From positions 154,177 through 218,176 of the forward strand of contig SUZI01000002.1 in NCBI GenBank assembly GCA_015060005.1: 64,000 nt of DNA, written 5' to 3'. This document shows, piece after piece, positions 7,438-16,163 of this stretch (positions are counted from its first letter, which is position 1; each line of letters begins with the position of its first letter). The notes under the pieces are model-generated. The model saw only the letters and a list, made by a program, of their open reading frames with translations, searched no databases and was not told the origin of the DNA. The position numbers and the translations under genes are program-made. The stretch is from Rikenellaceae bacterium (GTDB lineage Bacteria; Bacteroidota; Bacteroidia; Bacteroidales; Rikenellaceae).

Positions 7438-10140
7438 ATGAAGAAACTTTTACTTCTGATGGTTGGTCTGGCTGTGAGCTTCGCTGCTCAGGCACAGACT
7501 ATCGTCTCAGGTACAGTCTTGGATGAGGCTGATCAGCCAATGATCGGTGCTACTGTGATTGTTCCTGGTACGACTCAGGGTGCAAGCACCGACATCAATG
7601 GTACATTCTCGTTCCGTGCGGGAAGTGATGCTACTGAGGTCGAGGTTAGCTTCCTGAACTACAAGACACAGGTTTTGAAGCTCGCTGCTTCGGCTGGTCA
7701 GTGCAAGTTGGGCGTTATCCGTATGGAGCCTGAAGCAATTATGATGGAGGACGTTGTTGTCAGCCAGTCGGTGGCTGTTCAGCGTAAGACTCCTGTGGCT
7801 GTCTCTACTATCACAGCTGCCGACATCGAGTATAAGCTCGGAGGTCAGGAGTTCCCTGAGATTTTGAAGTCTACTCCTGGTGTTTACGTTACCAAGGACG
7901 GTGGTGGTTATGGCGACTCTAAAATCAATATGCGTGGTTTTAAGTCGGCTAACGTCGCTGTGATGATTAACGGTGTGCCTGTGAACGATATGGAGTGGGG
8001 TGGCGTCTATTGGTCAAACTGGGCTGGTCTGTCTGACGTAACACGTTCTATGCAGACTCAGCGTGGTATGGGTGCTTCGAAGATTTCATCTCCATCTGTC
8101 GGTGGTACTATCAACATCGTAACCAACTCTATCGACGCTAAGAAGGGTGGTACATTCTCTTATGGCGTAGGTAACGACGGTCTGCAGCAGCTCTCATTGA
8201 GCCTCTCAACAGGTCTTACCGAGAAGGGCTGGGCTGCCAGCGTGCTCTTCGCAAAGCGTTGGGGTGATGGTTACATCCAGGGTACAGGCTTCGAGGGTTA
8301 CAACTGGTTTGTAAACATCTCAAAGCGTATCAACGAGCGTCATCAGCTCTCACTCACCGCTTTCGGTGCTCCACAGAAGCACAACCAGCGTAAGCCTCTT
8401 TACGCAGGTCTTTCTATCAAGGAGTGGGACAAGGTAGCACAGTGGACAGGCGAGAAGGATAAGTATCGTTACAATGCTGTTTACGGTTTCGACAACAATG
8501 GCAAGGAGCGTACCTCAATGGAGAACGGCTACCACAAGCCACAGATTTCGTTGAACCACCAGTGGCAGATTAACTACAAGTCATCACTCTCTACCGCTCT
8601 GTATATGTCTATCGGTCGCGGTTATGGTTACTCTGGTCAGGGTCGTACATCGGCTTACCGCTCAATGTGGAACGGTGTTAACAACGGTATTCTCCGTTAC
8701 GACTTCCGTAAGCCGGACGGTACATTCGACTACGGTGCAATCCAGGATATGAATGCTGCCTCTACAACAGGTTCTAATATGGTTATGTCGAAGAGTGTTA
8801 ACAACCACATGTGGTATGGTCTGCTCTCTACCTACACCAACCAGCTTACTCCAGACTTGGAGCTCTCTGCCGGTGTTGACGTTCGTTACTACGTAGGTGA
8901 GCATACCAACGAGATTATCGACCTCTACGGTGGTGCATACTTCATCGACGATGCTGACCGTAAGAACGTTAAGGCTGTCAACAATGCTGCTGCCGCTAAT
9001 CCTAACTGGGTTAACGAGAAGCTGACCGTTGGCGACACTGTATATCGTGATTACGATGGCCACGTTCACCAGGAGGGTGTGTTTGCACAGTTGGAGTGGA
9101 CAAAGGATAAGTTCAACGCTTTCGTATCGGGCTCTATCTCTAACACAGGCTACTGGCGTGTTGATAACTTCTACTATGATGCAGCTCACGCTGAGTCAGA
9201 CCACATCAACTTCCTCGGCTTCACTGCTAAGGGTGGTGTAAACTGGAACTTCACACGTTCTTCTAACGTATTCCTCAATGTAGGTTACATCTCACGTGCT
9301 CCATTCTTCTCTGGTGGTGCATTCTTGCAGTCTACAACAAGCCATATGACTAACCCTGACGCAGTAAACGAGAAGGTATTCTCTGTTGAGGGTGGTTACG
9401 GTTTGCGTACCGATAAGTTGAACGTAAACTTGAACCTCTACTACACAATGTGGATGGATAAGGCAGATGTTCGTTCAAAGCTTATGTCTGACGGCGACTA
9501 CGCACGTGTAAACCTCACAGGTATCGACGCTCGCCACATGGGTGTTGAGTTGGATCTTCGTTATAAGCCTGCACGCTGGATTAACTTGACAGGTATGGTA
9601 TCTGTTGGCGATTGGGTATGGAACAGCAACGCTAAGGGTTACTACTACAACTCACACGGTCAGCCATTGACAGCTAAGATGGACGGAACGGTTGCATCTG
9701 GCATTATGGCAGAGGATCACGCTTGGATTGAGCTTCAGCAGAAGGGCATCCACGTAGCAGGTTCTGCACAGACTACTGCTGCTGTTGGTGTTGACTTCTT
9801 CCCTATGAAGGGTGTTCGCGTTGGTGCTGACTTCAATGTCTACGCTAACAACTACGCTGACTTCTACCTCGGCTCAACAGCTATCGTGAACTCTACAGCT
9901 ACTGTGAACGATCCTTGGCGTATCCCTGTAGGCCACCAGTTGGATCTTTCAGCAAGCTACTCATTTAAGATTGGTAAGGACGTACGTGCTACACTCTACG
10001 GTAACGTAAACAACCTCTACAACTACAACTACATTATGGACGCACAGTGCGGTACCGATGCTAAGGGTTGGGAGGATTGCTACGCTGTGATGTACTCATT
10101 CGGACGTACCTACACACTCAGATTGAAGATTAACTTCTAA
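7438..10140 (+). CDS. TonB-dependent outer membrane receptor with CarboxypepD-regulatory-like N-terminal domain
   Basis: 900 residues with a signal peptide (MKKLLLLMVGLAVSFAAQAQ). A carboxypeptidase-regulatory-like beta-sandwich spans about residues 22-100 (SGTVLDEADQPMIGATV). A plug domain starts around 115 (TPGVYVTKDGG, INMRGFKSANVAVMINGVPVNDMEWGGVYWSNW). The beta-barrel ends in a terminal aromatic residue (LRLKINF). It imports a ligand across the outer membrane using TonB energy. It lacks the SusC/RagA hallmark linker and its partner is not a SusD but the OB-repeat lipoprotein 19 bases downstream. That suggests a substrate other than ordinary glycans, such as iron complexes, peptides or nucleic-acid-derived ligands; the substrate is unknown. 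Strong codon bias (GCT, GTT, CGT) suggests high expression. Confidence 0.9.
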   Translation: MKKLLLLMVGLAVSFAAQAQTIVSGTVLDEADQPMIGATVIVPGTTQGASTDINGTFSFRAGSDATEVEVSFLNYKTQVLKLAASAGQCKLGVIRMEPEAIMMEDVVVSQSVAVQRKTPVAVSTITAADIEYKLGGQEFPEILKSTPGVYVTKDGGGYGDSKINMRGFKSANVAVMINGVPVNDMEWGGVYWSNWAGLSDVTRSMQTQRGMGASKISSPSVGGTINIVTNSIDAKKGGTFSYGVGNDGLQQLSLSLSTGLTEKGWAASVLFAKRWGDGYIQGTGFEGYNWFVNISKRINERHQLSLTAFGAPQKHNQRKPLYAGLSIKEWDKVAQWTGEKDKYRYNAVYGFDNNGKERTSMENGYHKPQISLNHQWQINYKSSLSTALYMSIGRGYGYSGQGRTSAYRSMWNGVNNGILRYDFRKPDGTFDYGAIQDMNAASTTGSNMVMSKSVNNHMWYGLLSTYTNQLTPDLELSAGVDVRYYVGEHTNEIIDLYGGAYFIDDADRKNVKAVNNAAAANPNWVNEKLTVGDTVYRDYDGHVHQEGVFAQLEWTKDKFNAFVSGSISNTGYWRVDNFYYDAAHAESDHINFLGFTAKGGVNWNFTRSSNVFLNVGYISRAPFFSGGAFLQSTTSHMTNPDAVNEKVFSVEGGYGLRTDKLNVNLNLYYTMWMDKADVRSKLMSDGDYARVNLTGIDARHMGVELDLRYKPARWINLTGMVSVGDWVWNSNAKGYYYNSHGQPLTAKMDGTVASGIMAEDHAWIELQQKGIHVAGSAQTTAAVGVDFFPMKGVRVGADFNVYANNYADFYLGSTAIVNSTATVNDPWRIPVGHQLDLSASYSFKIGKDVRATLYGNVNNLYNYNYIMDAQCGTDAKGWEDCYAVMYSFGRTYTLRLKINF

Positions 10141-10159
10141 CCAATGGAGGAAAGACATT

Positions 10160-12808
10160 ATGAATAAGAATATTATCACAAAGTTCTTGTCGCTCGCTGC
10201 CGTAGCCCTCATCGGTTGGGGATGTGAGACTAACTATTTCAACGAGCAGTATCTCGACGGATACGAGCAGGACAACACAATTACCGATGTGCAGACTATC
10301 AACTACACCCTCTCGGAGGATGATTACTCTGCTATCGCGAAGAATTCTACCAACAAGAAGATTGCTGAGGCTGCAGGTGAGGATGCTGTTGCAGCACTGA
10401 ACGCTATCGGCAAGAATAAGTACTTCGGCTCGGCTGATGAGGCTGCAGCCTATATCCCAGCATTTGTTGCATCGGCATATCCTACCGTTGACGACGGTTC
10501 GGTTGTTATGGTAACCTATACCACCGCTACAGAGGTTCCTGCCGAGTTGCAGAAGATGAATGCTGCTACCGAGTATACACTCAAGGATGCTGACTACCAG
10601 ACTATCTGGGGTAGCGAGGAGGAGTTCGTTAAGGCTATCACTCCAGCTACCGAGTCTCAGCTTCTGACAGTTGTTCCAAGCGAGGGTTTGGAGGCAGGCG
10701 ACTATGTAGCTGTTACCTACAACTACTCAGCCGAGGAGCCAGGCGACGAGCCAGGTGTTCCAGCGGAGCCTACTACTTTCACTTCAGTTTTGGGTGCTGC
10801 TGTTTTGAACGACGCTGTTGAGGTTGTGGGTTATGTATCTGCTGTATCTTCACAGGGTATCGTTTTGACTGACGATGCTGGTTCTGTACTTATGTACAAG
10901 ACCACAGGCTATGAGCTTGGCGATGTTTTGAAGGTATCTGGCACTATCTCTTCTTTCAACTGTGGTTTCCAGATTGGTACATCGGGCCTTACTGTTGAGA
11001 AGATTGGCACTACTTCAGTTAAGTATCCTGCTCCTGTTGAGCTTACAGGTGCTGATTTGGATAACTTGCTTGTAGAGCGCGTTTACGACGACTATTTGCA
11101 GTTTGTAAAGGTTGTAGGTACTGTTGCTGTTAGCGGTAACTACTATAATCTGAATGTAGACGGTACAACAGCTGCATCTGGTAGCTTCTACGGCTTGACC
11201 GACGAGCAGAAGGCTATTCTTTCTGATGGTCAGCAGGTTACCCTCTATGGTTACTTCTCTTCAATCTCAAAGAGTGGTGGTGCTCCTAAGTTTGTAAACT
11301 TCATTATGACTCATCTCAACGAGGCTCCTGAGGCTGCTGAGAACGTAGTTTACACATCTGCTTTCGAGGGTATTGCTGACGGTGATGCTGTTGAGGCTTA
11401 CGGTTATATCTCTGCTGTATCTGCACAGGGTCCTATCTTCACCGATAACTCTGGCTCTATCCTCCTTTACAAGACCTCTGGCTATGAGGTAGGTGATAAG
11501 GTTGCATTGAGCGGTACTATCGGCTCATACAACTGTGGTTTCCAGATTGGCACATCGGGTCTTACTATTGCTAAGGTTGGTACAGTAAAGACTACTCCTT
11601 ACTACGGTACTCCTATGGAGCTTACAGGTGCTGATATGGAGGCTTTGCTTACTTCTCGTACTGAGAACGAGCTGGCTTATTATGCTTCAATGACAGGTAC
11701 TGCTTCTGTTAGTGGTAACTATATCAACTTCAATGTTGATGGTACAACAAACGCTGTTGGTAGCATCTACGGTGCAACCGACAATGTTAAGGAGGTCTTG
11801 ACCGACGGTTTGGAGTGCACTGTTTACGGTTACTTCTGCTCTATCTCAAAGAGTGGTGGTGCTCCTAAGTATGTAAATATCATCGTTACAGGTGTTGACG
11901 CAGGTGATGGTATCGTGGCTACCCGTGCTTCAATCAAGATTGACGCAAGCGAGAAGCTCTACGCTTACCTTAAGTGGAACGGCTCAGCATTTGAGAAGAG
12001 CGACGTTTTGGCTGTTCAGCCAGCTGACTACAAAGCTATGGGTCAGACGTATGGTAACTTCACTAACCCAGACCAGGACACTTATCTCCCACAGTTCCTT
12101 GCACAGGCATTCCCTTATGCACAGGATGGCGACGTTAAGAACGTAGCATTCCGTTGCTTTGCAAGTGGTGCTACCTCTTGGAAGGTTGACGAGTACGTAA
12201 GCAATGGTCAGGCTTGGGTTAAGACTATCTACTTCGAGGATAAGACCGACCAGTTCCGTAAGGCTGAGGGCGTTTGGAATATCGACCGTACTTTGGAGTT
12301 GGACTTCACCAACACCTCAAGTGCCGATACCAAGGCGTTCTATCAGTACTGTGTAAACTGGGTATACGACAACAAGGACGTGCCTATGGGTGCTCCTACA
12401 CGTGATAACGCAGGTGTTATCGTATCTACCGACATCGTTACTATCGATGGTGCTAAGCCAGCAGGTAACTATTGGGTATCTAACTACGGTAACAACGAGT
12501 TCTACACAGGTGCATCGGCATACCACGGCAATTTGGACTGGCGTCCATCAGCTGTAAAGGGTGCTTTTGCTGTTGCAGGCTTGGGCGACTTGTCTGATGA
12601 CGAGATTTTGGCTGCTTTGAAGCAGAATACCACTGAGGTATTTGCTGAGGTGCTCCACTACGTATATCCTACAATGACACCAGAGGAGTACAAGAAGGTT
12701 GTCATCAAGGTTTACGCTTACGGTCCTAACAAGAACTACTCATTCGATTTCGCTGTTGTTGGCGAGGGACAGTTTGAGTATGTGGCAGACTCTATCACCG
12801 AACTATAG
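10160..12808 (+). CDS. surface lipoprotein with tandem OB-fold-like repeats, partner of the TonB receptor
   Basis: 882 residues with a probable lipoprotein signal (Cys22 after LIGWG). Two near-identical units of about 180 residues (206-386 and 397-577) each contain two OB-fold-like halves: VVGYVSAVSSQGIVLTDD.. and VVGTVAVSGNYYNLNVDG...GYFSSISKSGGAPKFVN. A different module (TL..dDYsaI...YiPaFvasayPtvdDGs) occurs at about 48-120, more weakly at about 138-188, and again at about 612-668. An acidic EEPGDEPG linker precedes the OB units. It probably sits on the cell surface and captures ligand for the receptor encoded 19 bases upstream. OB folds often bind nucleic acids or oligosaccharides; which applies here is unknown. 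The two OB units are also very alike at the DNA level (10790-11320 and 11360-11890), indicating a recent duplication. Confidence 0.75.
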   Translation: MNKNIITKFLSLAAVALIGWGCETNYFNEQYLDGYEQDNTITDVQTINYTLSEDDYSAIAKNSTNKKIAEAAGEDAVAALNAIGKNKYFGSADEAAAYIPAFVASAYPTVDDGSVVMVTYTTATEVPAELQKMNAATEYTLKDADYQTIWGSEEEFVKAITPATESQLLTVVPSEGLEAGDYVAVTYNYSAEEPGDEPGVPAEPTTFTSVLGAAVLNDAVEVVGYVSAVSSQGIVLTDDAGSVLMYKTTGYELGDVLKVSGTISSFNCGFQIGTSGLTVEKIGTTSVKYPAPVELTGADLDNLLVERVYDDYLQFVKVVGTVAVSGNYYNLNVDGTTAASGSFYGLTDEQKAILSDGQQVTLYGYFSSISKSGGAPKFVNFIMTHLNEAPEAAENVVYTSAFEGIADGDAVEAYGYISAVSAQGPIFTDNSGSILLYKTSGYEVGDKVALSGTIGSYNCGFQIGTSGLTIAKVGTVKTTPYYGTPMELTGADMEALLTSRTENELAYYASMTGTASVSGNYINFNVDGTTNAVGSIYGATDNVKEVLTDGLECTVYGYFCSISKSGGAPKYVNIIVTGVDAGDGIVATRASIKIDASEKLYAYLKWNGSAFEKSDVLAVQPADYKAMGQTYGNFTNPDQDTYLPQFLAQAFPYAQDGDVKNVAFRCFASGATSWKVDEYVSNGQAWVKTIYFEDKTDQFRKAEGVWNIDRTLELDFTNTSSADTKAFYQYCVNWVYDNKDVPMGAPTRDNAGVIVSTDIVTIDGAKPAGNYWVSNYGNNEFYTGASAYHGNLDWRPSAVKGAFAVAGLGDLSDDEILAALKQNTTEVFAEVLHYVYPTMTPEEYKKVVIKVYAYGPNKNYSFDFAVVGEGQFEYVADSITEL

Positions 12809-12860
12809 TAGAAATTCTCTAACAAGACTCTTGTTATAGAACTTCTCAAAAATCACAAAA

Positions 12861-12895
12861 GGGAGGGTGTTCCGCAATGGAACTCCCTCCTTTTT
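12861..12895 (+). terminator. rho-independent terminator after the receptor/lipoprotein operon
   Basis: GGAGGGTGTTCC pairs with GGAACTCCCTCC with a single T-T mismatch around a short loop, followed by TTTTT. It lies 50 bases after the lipoprotein stop codon. Confidence 0.85.
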
Positions 12896-12918
12896 CGAGC
12901 TTTGCAAGCCTTGAACTC
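12891..12918 (+). repeat. fragment resembling one arm of the 93-bp palindromic element
   Basis: TTTTTCGAGCTTTGCAAGCC here matches TTTTTCGAGCTGCACAAGCC within 32384-32476 at all but a few central positions, and the following CTTG is also shared. Only this arm is present, so it looks like a decayed copy next to the terminator. Confidence 0.4.
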
Positions 12919-12940
12919 CCACTTTAAGCAGAAGACTTTA

Positions 12941-13020
12941 GTATCCCTTAGTATCCCTTAATATCCCTTAATATCCCTTAGTATCCCTTAATATCCTTTA
13001 GTATCCTTTAATCCCCCTAA
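12941..13020 (+). repeat. 10-bp tandem repeat array (RTATCCYTTA, seven units plus one degenerate)
   Basis: Seven consecutive decamers (GTATCCCTTA or ATATCCCTTA, the last two with CCTTTA) run from 12941 to 13010 without any insertion or deletion, then one degenerate unit. The same period and a compatible consensus (RTAWCCNTTA) occur at 24051-24160 and 30801-30830. The remainder of the gap to 13124 holds a short inverted repeat, TCAAGC-GA-GCTTGA (13074-13087), and no gene. Confidence 0.9.
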
Positions 13021-13118
13021 CTTAACTTTGGCAAAGCTGACGCTTTCCCTTGTCTGCTTCCGCTCGGCATAGCTCAAGCGAGCTTGACTCTGCCCTCGCT
13101 TACTCGCAGCCGTGAATT

Positions 13119-13137
13119 GCGAAACTACAAGTTTCGC
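13119..13137 (-). terminator. hairpin spanning the gadC stop codon
   Basis: GCGAAACT and AGTTTCGC form a perfect 8-bp stem with a 3-base loop. On the minus strand it contains the last sense codons and the TAG of gadC. No T-run follows, so it may be an mRNA-end stabilising or rho-type structure rather than a classical terminator. Confidence 0.45.
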
Positions 13138-14597
13138 TTCTCCCACGTAAACGGTGCAAACTCCGCCTTAGGGTCTCGCCACGATGGGCGACGCATCGCA
13201 TATATTATATAAGGTATCACAACCATTACGATACAGCCTATGATAAGCACCGAGTACCATACGCGACTGCTTCCCGTAGCTATCTGACTTGGCGGTATGA
13301 AGCTCAGCACGAAAGCCATCAGCGAGCCCAAGAAACCTACCGAGCCTATCAGCCACATCAGTCCGTTGCCACCCTTGCCCAGACGGAACGGGCGTGCGAG
13401 GTTAGGCAACTTGTATCGCAGGCGTATCGCAGCGGCAAACATCAGCAGATACATTATCAGGTACAATAGTATGGTCAGCTGCGAGAGTATCTGATAGAAC
13501 GACTGCACCGAGGGCATAACAACGAACAAGAGCGACAGCAGTGTTACGATAGCTCCCTGCACCAACAGGATGTTGCGTTGCACACCCCGACGGTTTGTGC
13601 GTTGGAAGAATGGCGGCAGATAGCCCGCCTTACCTACGGTGAAGATACCCTTCGAGGGTCCTGCCACCCACGTCAGCACACCCGCTAACACGCCGAAGGT
13701 CAACGCAATAGCTATCACGGGCGACGCCCAATGCAGGTGGAAGTGCGTGAAGTAGTTGTCAAAGCCAATCAGCAGCGACTGCGTGAGCGAAATATCCTTT
13801 GCGGGGATTATGAAGCCTAAAGCAAACGTGCCGAGGATAAATATCGCAACGGTTATGAGCGAGCCTATCAGGATAGCCTTCGGATAGTTTCGCGACGGGT
13901 TTTTCACATCCATCACGTGCACACCCATCATCTCCATACCGGCATAGAAGAGGAAGATACTACTCGCCAAGACCAGATTGTCCAACTTCGTCAAGTCGGG
14001 GAAGAATCCCTGCTTCATATCCATCTGATTCTCGCCGCCTGTCGAGATGTAGGCTATACCCAGCACGATAAGTATCGCTGCGGGTATTATCGTACCTATC
14101 ATACCGCCCCACTTGCTTATCTTACCTACCCAGCTCAAGCCTCGCATAGCTATCCACGTCGCTATCCAATATATGGCGAGCACTATGATGAGCGTGAAGA
14201 GCTTGTTCGAGGCGAGCGACGCATCTGTCGCGGAGTCCATACCAATGAATGCGATAGATACCGCACCGAACGTCAGCACCGTAGGATACCATATCGTCGA
14301 CTCTATCCATTGCAGCCATATCGCCAGAAAACCTGTCCTCGCACCAAAAGCCTCGCCCACCCAGCGAAATACTCCTCCCTGCTTGTCGGAGAACATCGCT
14401 GCGAGCTCGGCAGCCACCATAGCTGTCGGTATGAGGAAAACAATGGCGGCAAAGAGGTAGTAGAACGCCGACGATAGCCCATATACCGCCTCCGAGGTCA
14501 ATCCTCGGAGGCTCACCACCGCCGTTACGTTCATTATGGCGAGTGTCATCACGCTGAGCTTGAAGCCCATCGAGATATTTTTCCTGTTCTGTTCCAT
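13125..14597 (-). CDS. gadC: glutamate:GABA antiporter (APC superfamily)
   Basis: 490 residues with about 12 transmembrane helices of the amino acid/polyamine/organocation superfamily. The first helix region (GFKLSVMTLAIMNVTAVVSLRGL) and the substrate-pocket segment (SDKQGGVFRWVGEAFG) match GadC-type antiporters. The charged C-terminal end (RDPKAEFAPFTWEKRNL) could serve as the pH-sensing plug known from E. coli GadC, which blocks transport at neutral pH. It exchanges external glutamate for internal GABA; together with GadB this consumes protons and gives acid resistance. The start is 13 bases downstream of the gadB stop on the same strand, so gadB-gadC is one transcript. Confidence 0.9.
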   Translation of the reverse strand: MEQNRKNISMGFKLSVMTLAIMNVTAVVSLRGLTSEAVYGLSSAFYYLFAAIVFLIPTAMVAAELAAMFSDKQGGVFRWVGEAFGARTGFLAIWLQWIESTIWYPTVLTFGAVSIAFIGMDSATDASLASNKLFTLIIVLAIYWIATWIAMRGLSWVGKISKWGGMIGTIIPAAILIVLGIAYISTGGENQMDMKQGFFPDLTKLDNLVLASSIFLFYAGMEMMGVHVMDVKNPSRNYPKAILIGSLITVAIFILGTFALGFIIPAKDISLTQSLLIGFDNYFTHFHLHWASPVIAIALTFGVLAGVLTWVAGPSKGIFTVGKAGYLPPFFQRTNRRGVQRNILLVQGAIVTLLSLLFVVMPSVQSFYQILSQLTILLYLIMYLLMFAAAIRLRYKLPNLARPFRLGKGGNGLMWLIGSVGFLGSLMAFVLSFIPPSQIATGSSRVWYSVLIIGCIVMVVIPYIIYAMRRPSWRDPKAEFAPFTWEKRNL

Positions 14598-14610
14598 CGT
14601 ACATCAGCTT

Positions 14611-16023
14611 TTAGTGTGTGTATACTTTGCCTTTGTGTGGCTCTCGACGCTCGCACTTTAGTCGCGAAGGTGTCGGATACTCCAACTGCTCCAGCTCGGC
14701 AACGGCGGCAGCCATATCCTTCAGTAGCATATCCGCCACGTCGCGTGAGGTGTCGCGACGGACCACTATTCGCATCACCACCATCTGCTCTATGTTCTTC
14801 GGCATTGTGTACGCCGGCACCATCCATCCGCTCTGCTTGAGCTTGTCTTGTAGGTCGAATAGTGTCCATTTAGCCTTTGCTGCATACTCTGCCTTGAGCG
14901 ACCAGATGAAGAGTGGGTTGTCTAGCTCCTTGGCGTAACACTCAAACTGCGGCATCTTGGCTATCTCCGAGTGGCAGTAACGTGCCACCTCCATCGTCTG
15001 CTGCTGTATGCGTGTGTAGCCCTCCATACCGAGGTGGATGAAGTTGTAGTATTGAGCTAAGATTTGTGCCGCAGGGCGTGAGAAGTTTAATCCCACCTGT
15101 GTTATGTTGGCTCCCAAGTAGTTGACGCTGAACGCCATCTCGCGAGGCATATACTTTTTGTCCTTCCATACTACCCATCCCAAACCTGGGTATACCAAGC
15201 CATATTTGTGTCCCGATGTCGATATCGAGAGCACCCATTTGAGTCGAAAATCCCACTTATGCTCGGGCTTGAGGAAGGGCAGGATGAAGCCTCCCGAGGC
15301 GGCATCTACGTGGATAGGTATCTCATAGCCCGTCTTGGCGTTATACGCTTCGAGTGCGGCGTCGAGAGCCTCCACATCATCGTTCATTCCGGTCCACGTA
15401 ACACCCTGGATAGGCACTACGCAGATGGTGTTCTCGTCGCACATAGCGATAGCCTGCTCCACATCGAGCGTTGGGTGCTCCGCTGTCAGAGGCACTGTGC
15501 GAAGCTCTATCTGCCAGAGCTGGCAAAACTTCTCCCACACCACTTGATAGCCGCTGCTTATGATGAGGTTAGGCTTGTCGTAGGGCTTGCCTTGTGCCTT
15601 GCGACGTTCACGCCAGCGGAGCCACGCCGCCACGCCTCCCAACATACACGCCTCCGAGGAGCCTATGCCGACAGCTCCCGCCTTCCACTCTGCCTTCTCG
15701 GGCGAGTTCCACAGGTTGGCAATCATATTAAGACACCTGCCGCATATCACCGCCACACGCGGATACTCCGTCTCGTCGATGTAGTTTATAGCCACCGCCT
15801 CGTTCACCAGGCGTGTAGCATATTCGTCCATATATGTCGTGACGAATGTCGCCAAGTTCAATCGTGGCTGTGTCTGTGGCATCATCTCGTCGCGTATGAG
15901 GCGGTAGGCAGCCTTCGCCGAGGTGTGATGTTCTGGTATTCGCTCTGTGGGAGCTGGCTGCGTCGCTGTCGAGCAGCATTTAGGAGCCTTACAACACTCC
16001 TTTTTCTCTGTTGACTGTTCCAT
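14611..16023 (-). CDS. gadB: glutamate decarboxylase
   Basis: 470-residue PLP enzyme of fold type I. The PLP lysine is Lys273 in STSGHKYG, and the cofactor-binding aspartate lies in HVDAASGG (Asp240). The substrate-loop and dimer segments match bacterial GAD over the whole length (usual length about 466). It decarboxylates glutamate to GABA and CO2 in the cytoplasm, consuming a proton. The protein ends in YTH, so a C-terminal histidine could act as the aldimine-blocking residue known from E. coli GadB at neutral pH; this is an analogy. Odd feature: the N-terminus carries a CC-x4-CC motif (Cys10, 11, 16, 17) within the segment that forms the acid-induced helical bundle in E. coli GadB. Confidence 0.95.
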   Translation of the reverse strand: MEQSTEKKECCKAPKCCSTATQPAPTERIPEHHTSAKAAYRLIRDEMMPQTQPRLNLATFVTTYMDEYATRLVNEAVAINYIDETEYPRVAVICGRCLNMIANLWNSPEKAEWKAGAVGIGSSEACMLGGVAAWLRWRERRKAQGKPYDKPNLIISSGYQVVWEKFCQLWQIELRTVPLTAEHPTLDVEQAIAMCDENTICVVPIQGVTWTGMNDDVEALDAALEAYNAKTGYEIPIHVDAASGGFILPFLKPEHKWDFRLKWVLSISTSGHKYGLVYPGLGWVVWKDKKYMPREMAFSVNYLGANITQVGLNFSRPAAQILAQYYNFIHLGMEGYTRIQQQTMEVARYCHSEIAKMPQFECYAKELDNPLFIWSLKAEYAAKAKWTLFDLQDKLKQSGWMVPAYTMPKNIEQMVVMRIVVRRDTSRDVADMLLKDMAAAVAELEQLEYPTPSRLKCERREPHKGKVYTH

Positions 16024-16092
16024 AATCTATAATTTTTTAGAGATTTACGCCCCTAAAAATCCATAAACTATGCCATTCTGCCACCCACCTCT

Positions 16093-16124
16093 TTTGCACC
16101 ATTCTTTTTTTCTTCTTATCTTTG
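16093..16124 (+). promoter_or_regulatory. Bacteroidetes-type promoter of the second YD-repeat lipoprotein
   Basis: TTTG at 16093-16096, a 20-base spacer and TATCTTTG at 16117-16124. The predicted transcript starts near 16131, which excludes an upstream TTG start at 16122 and supports the ATG at 16164. Confidence 0.8.
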
Positions 16125-16163
16125 GTGGTGCATTGCGTGGTCGGTGCTTATGTGGAGTGTGAT

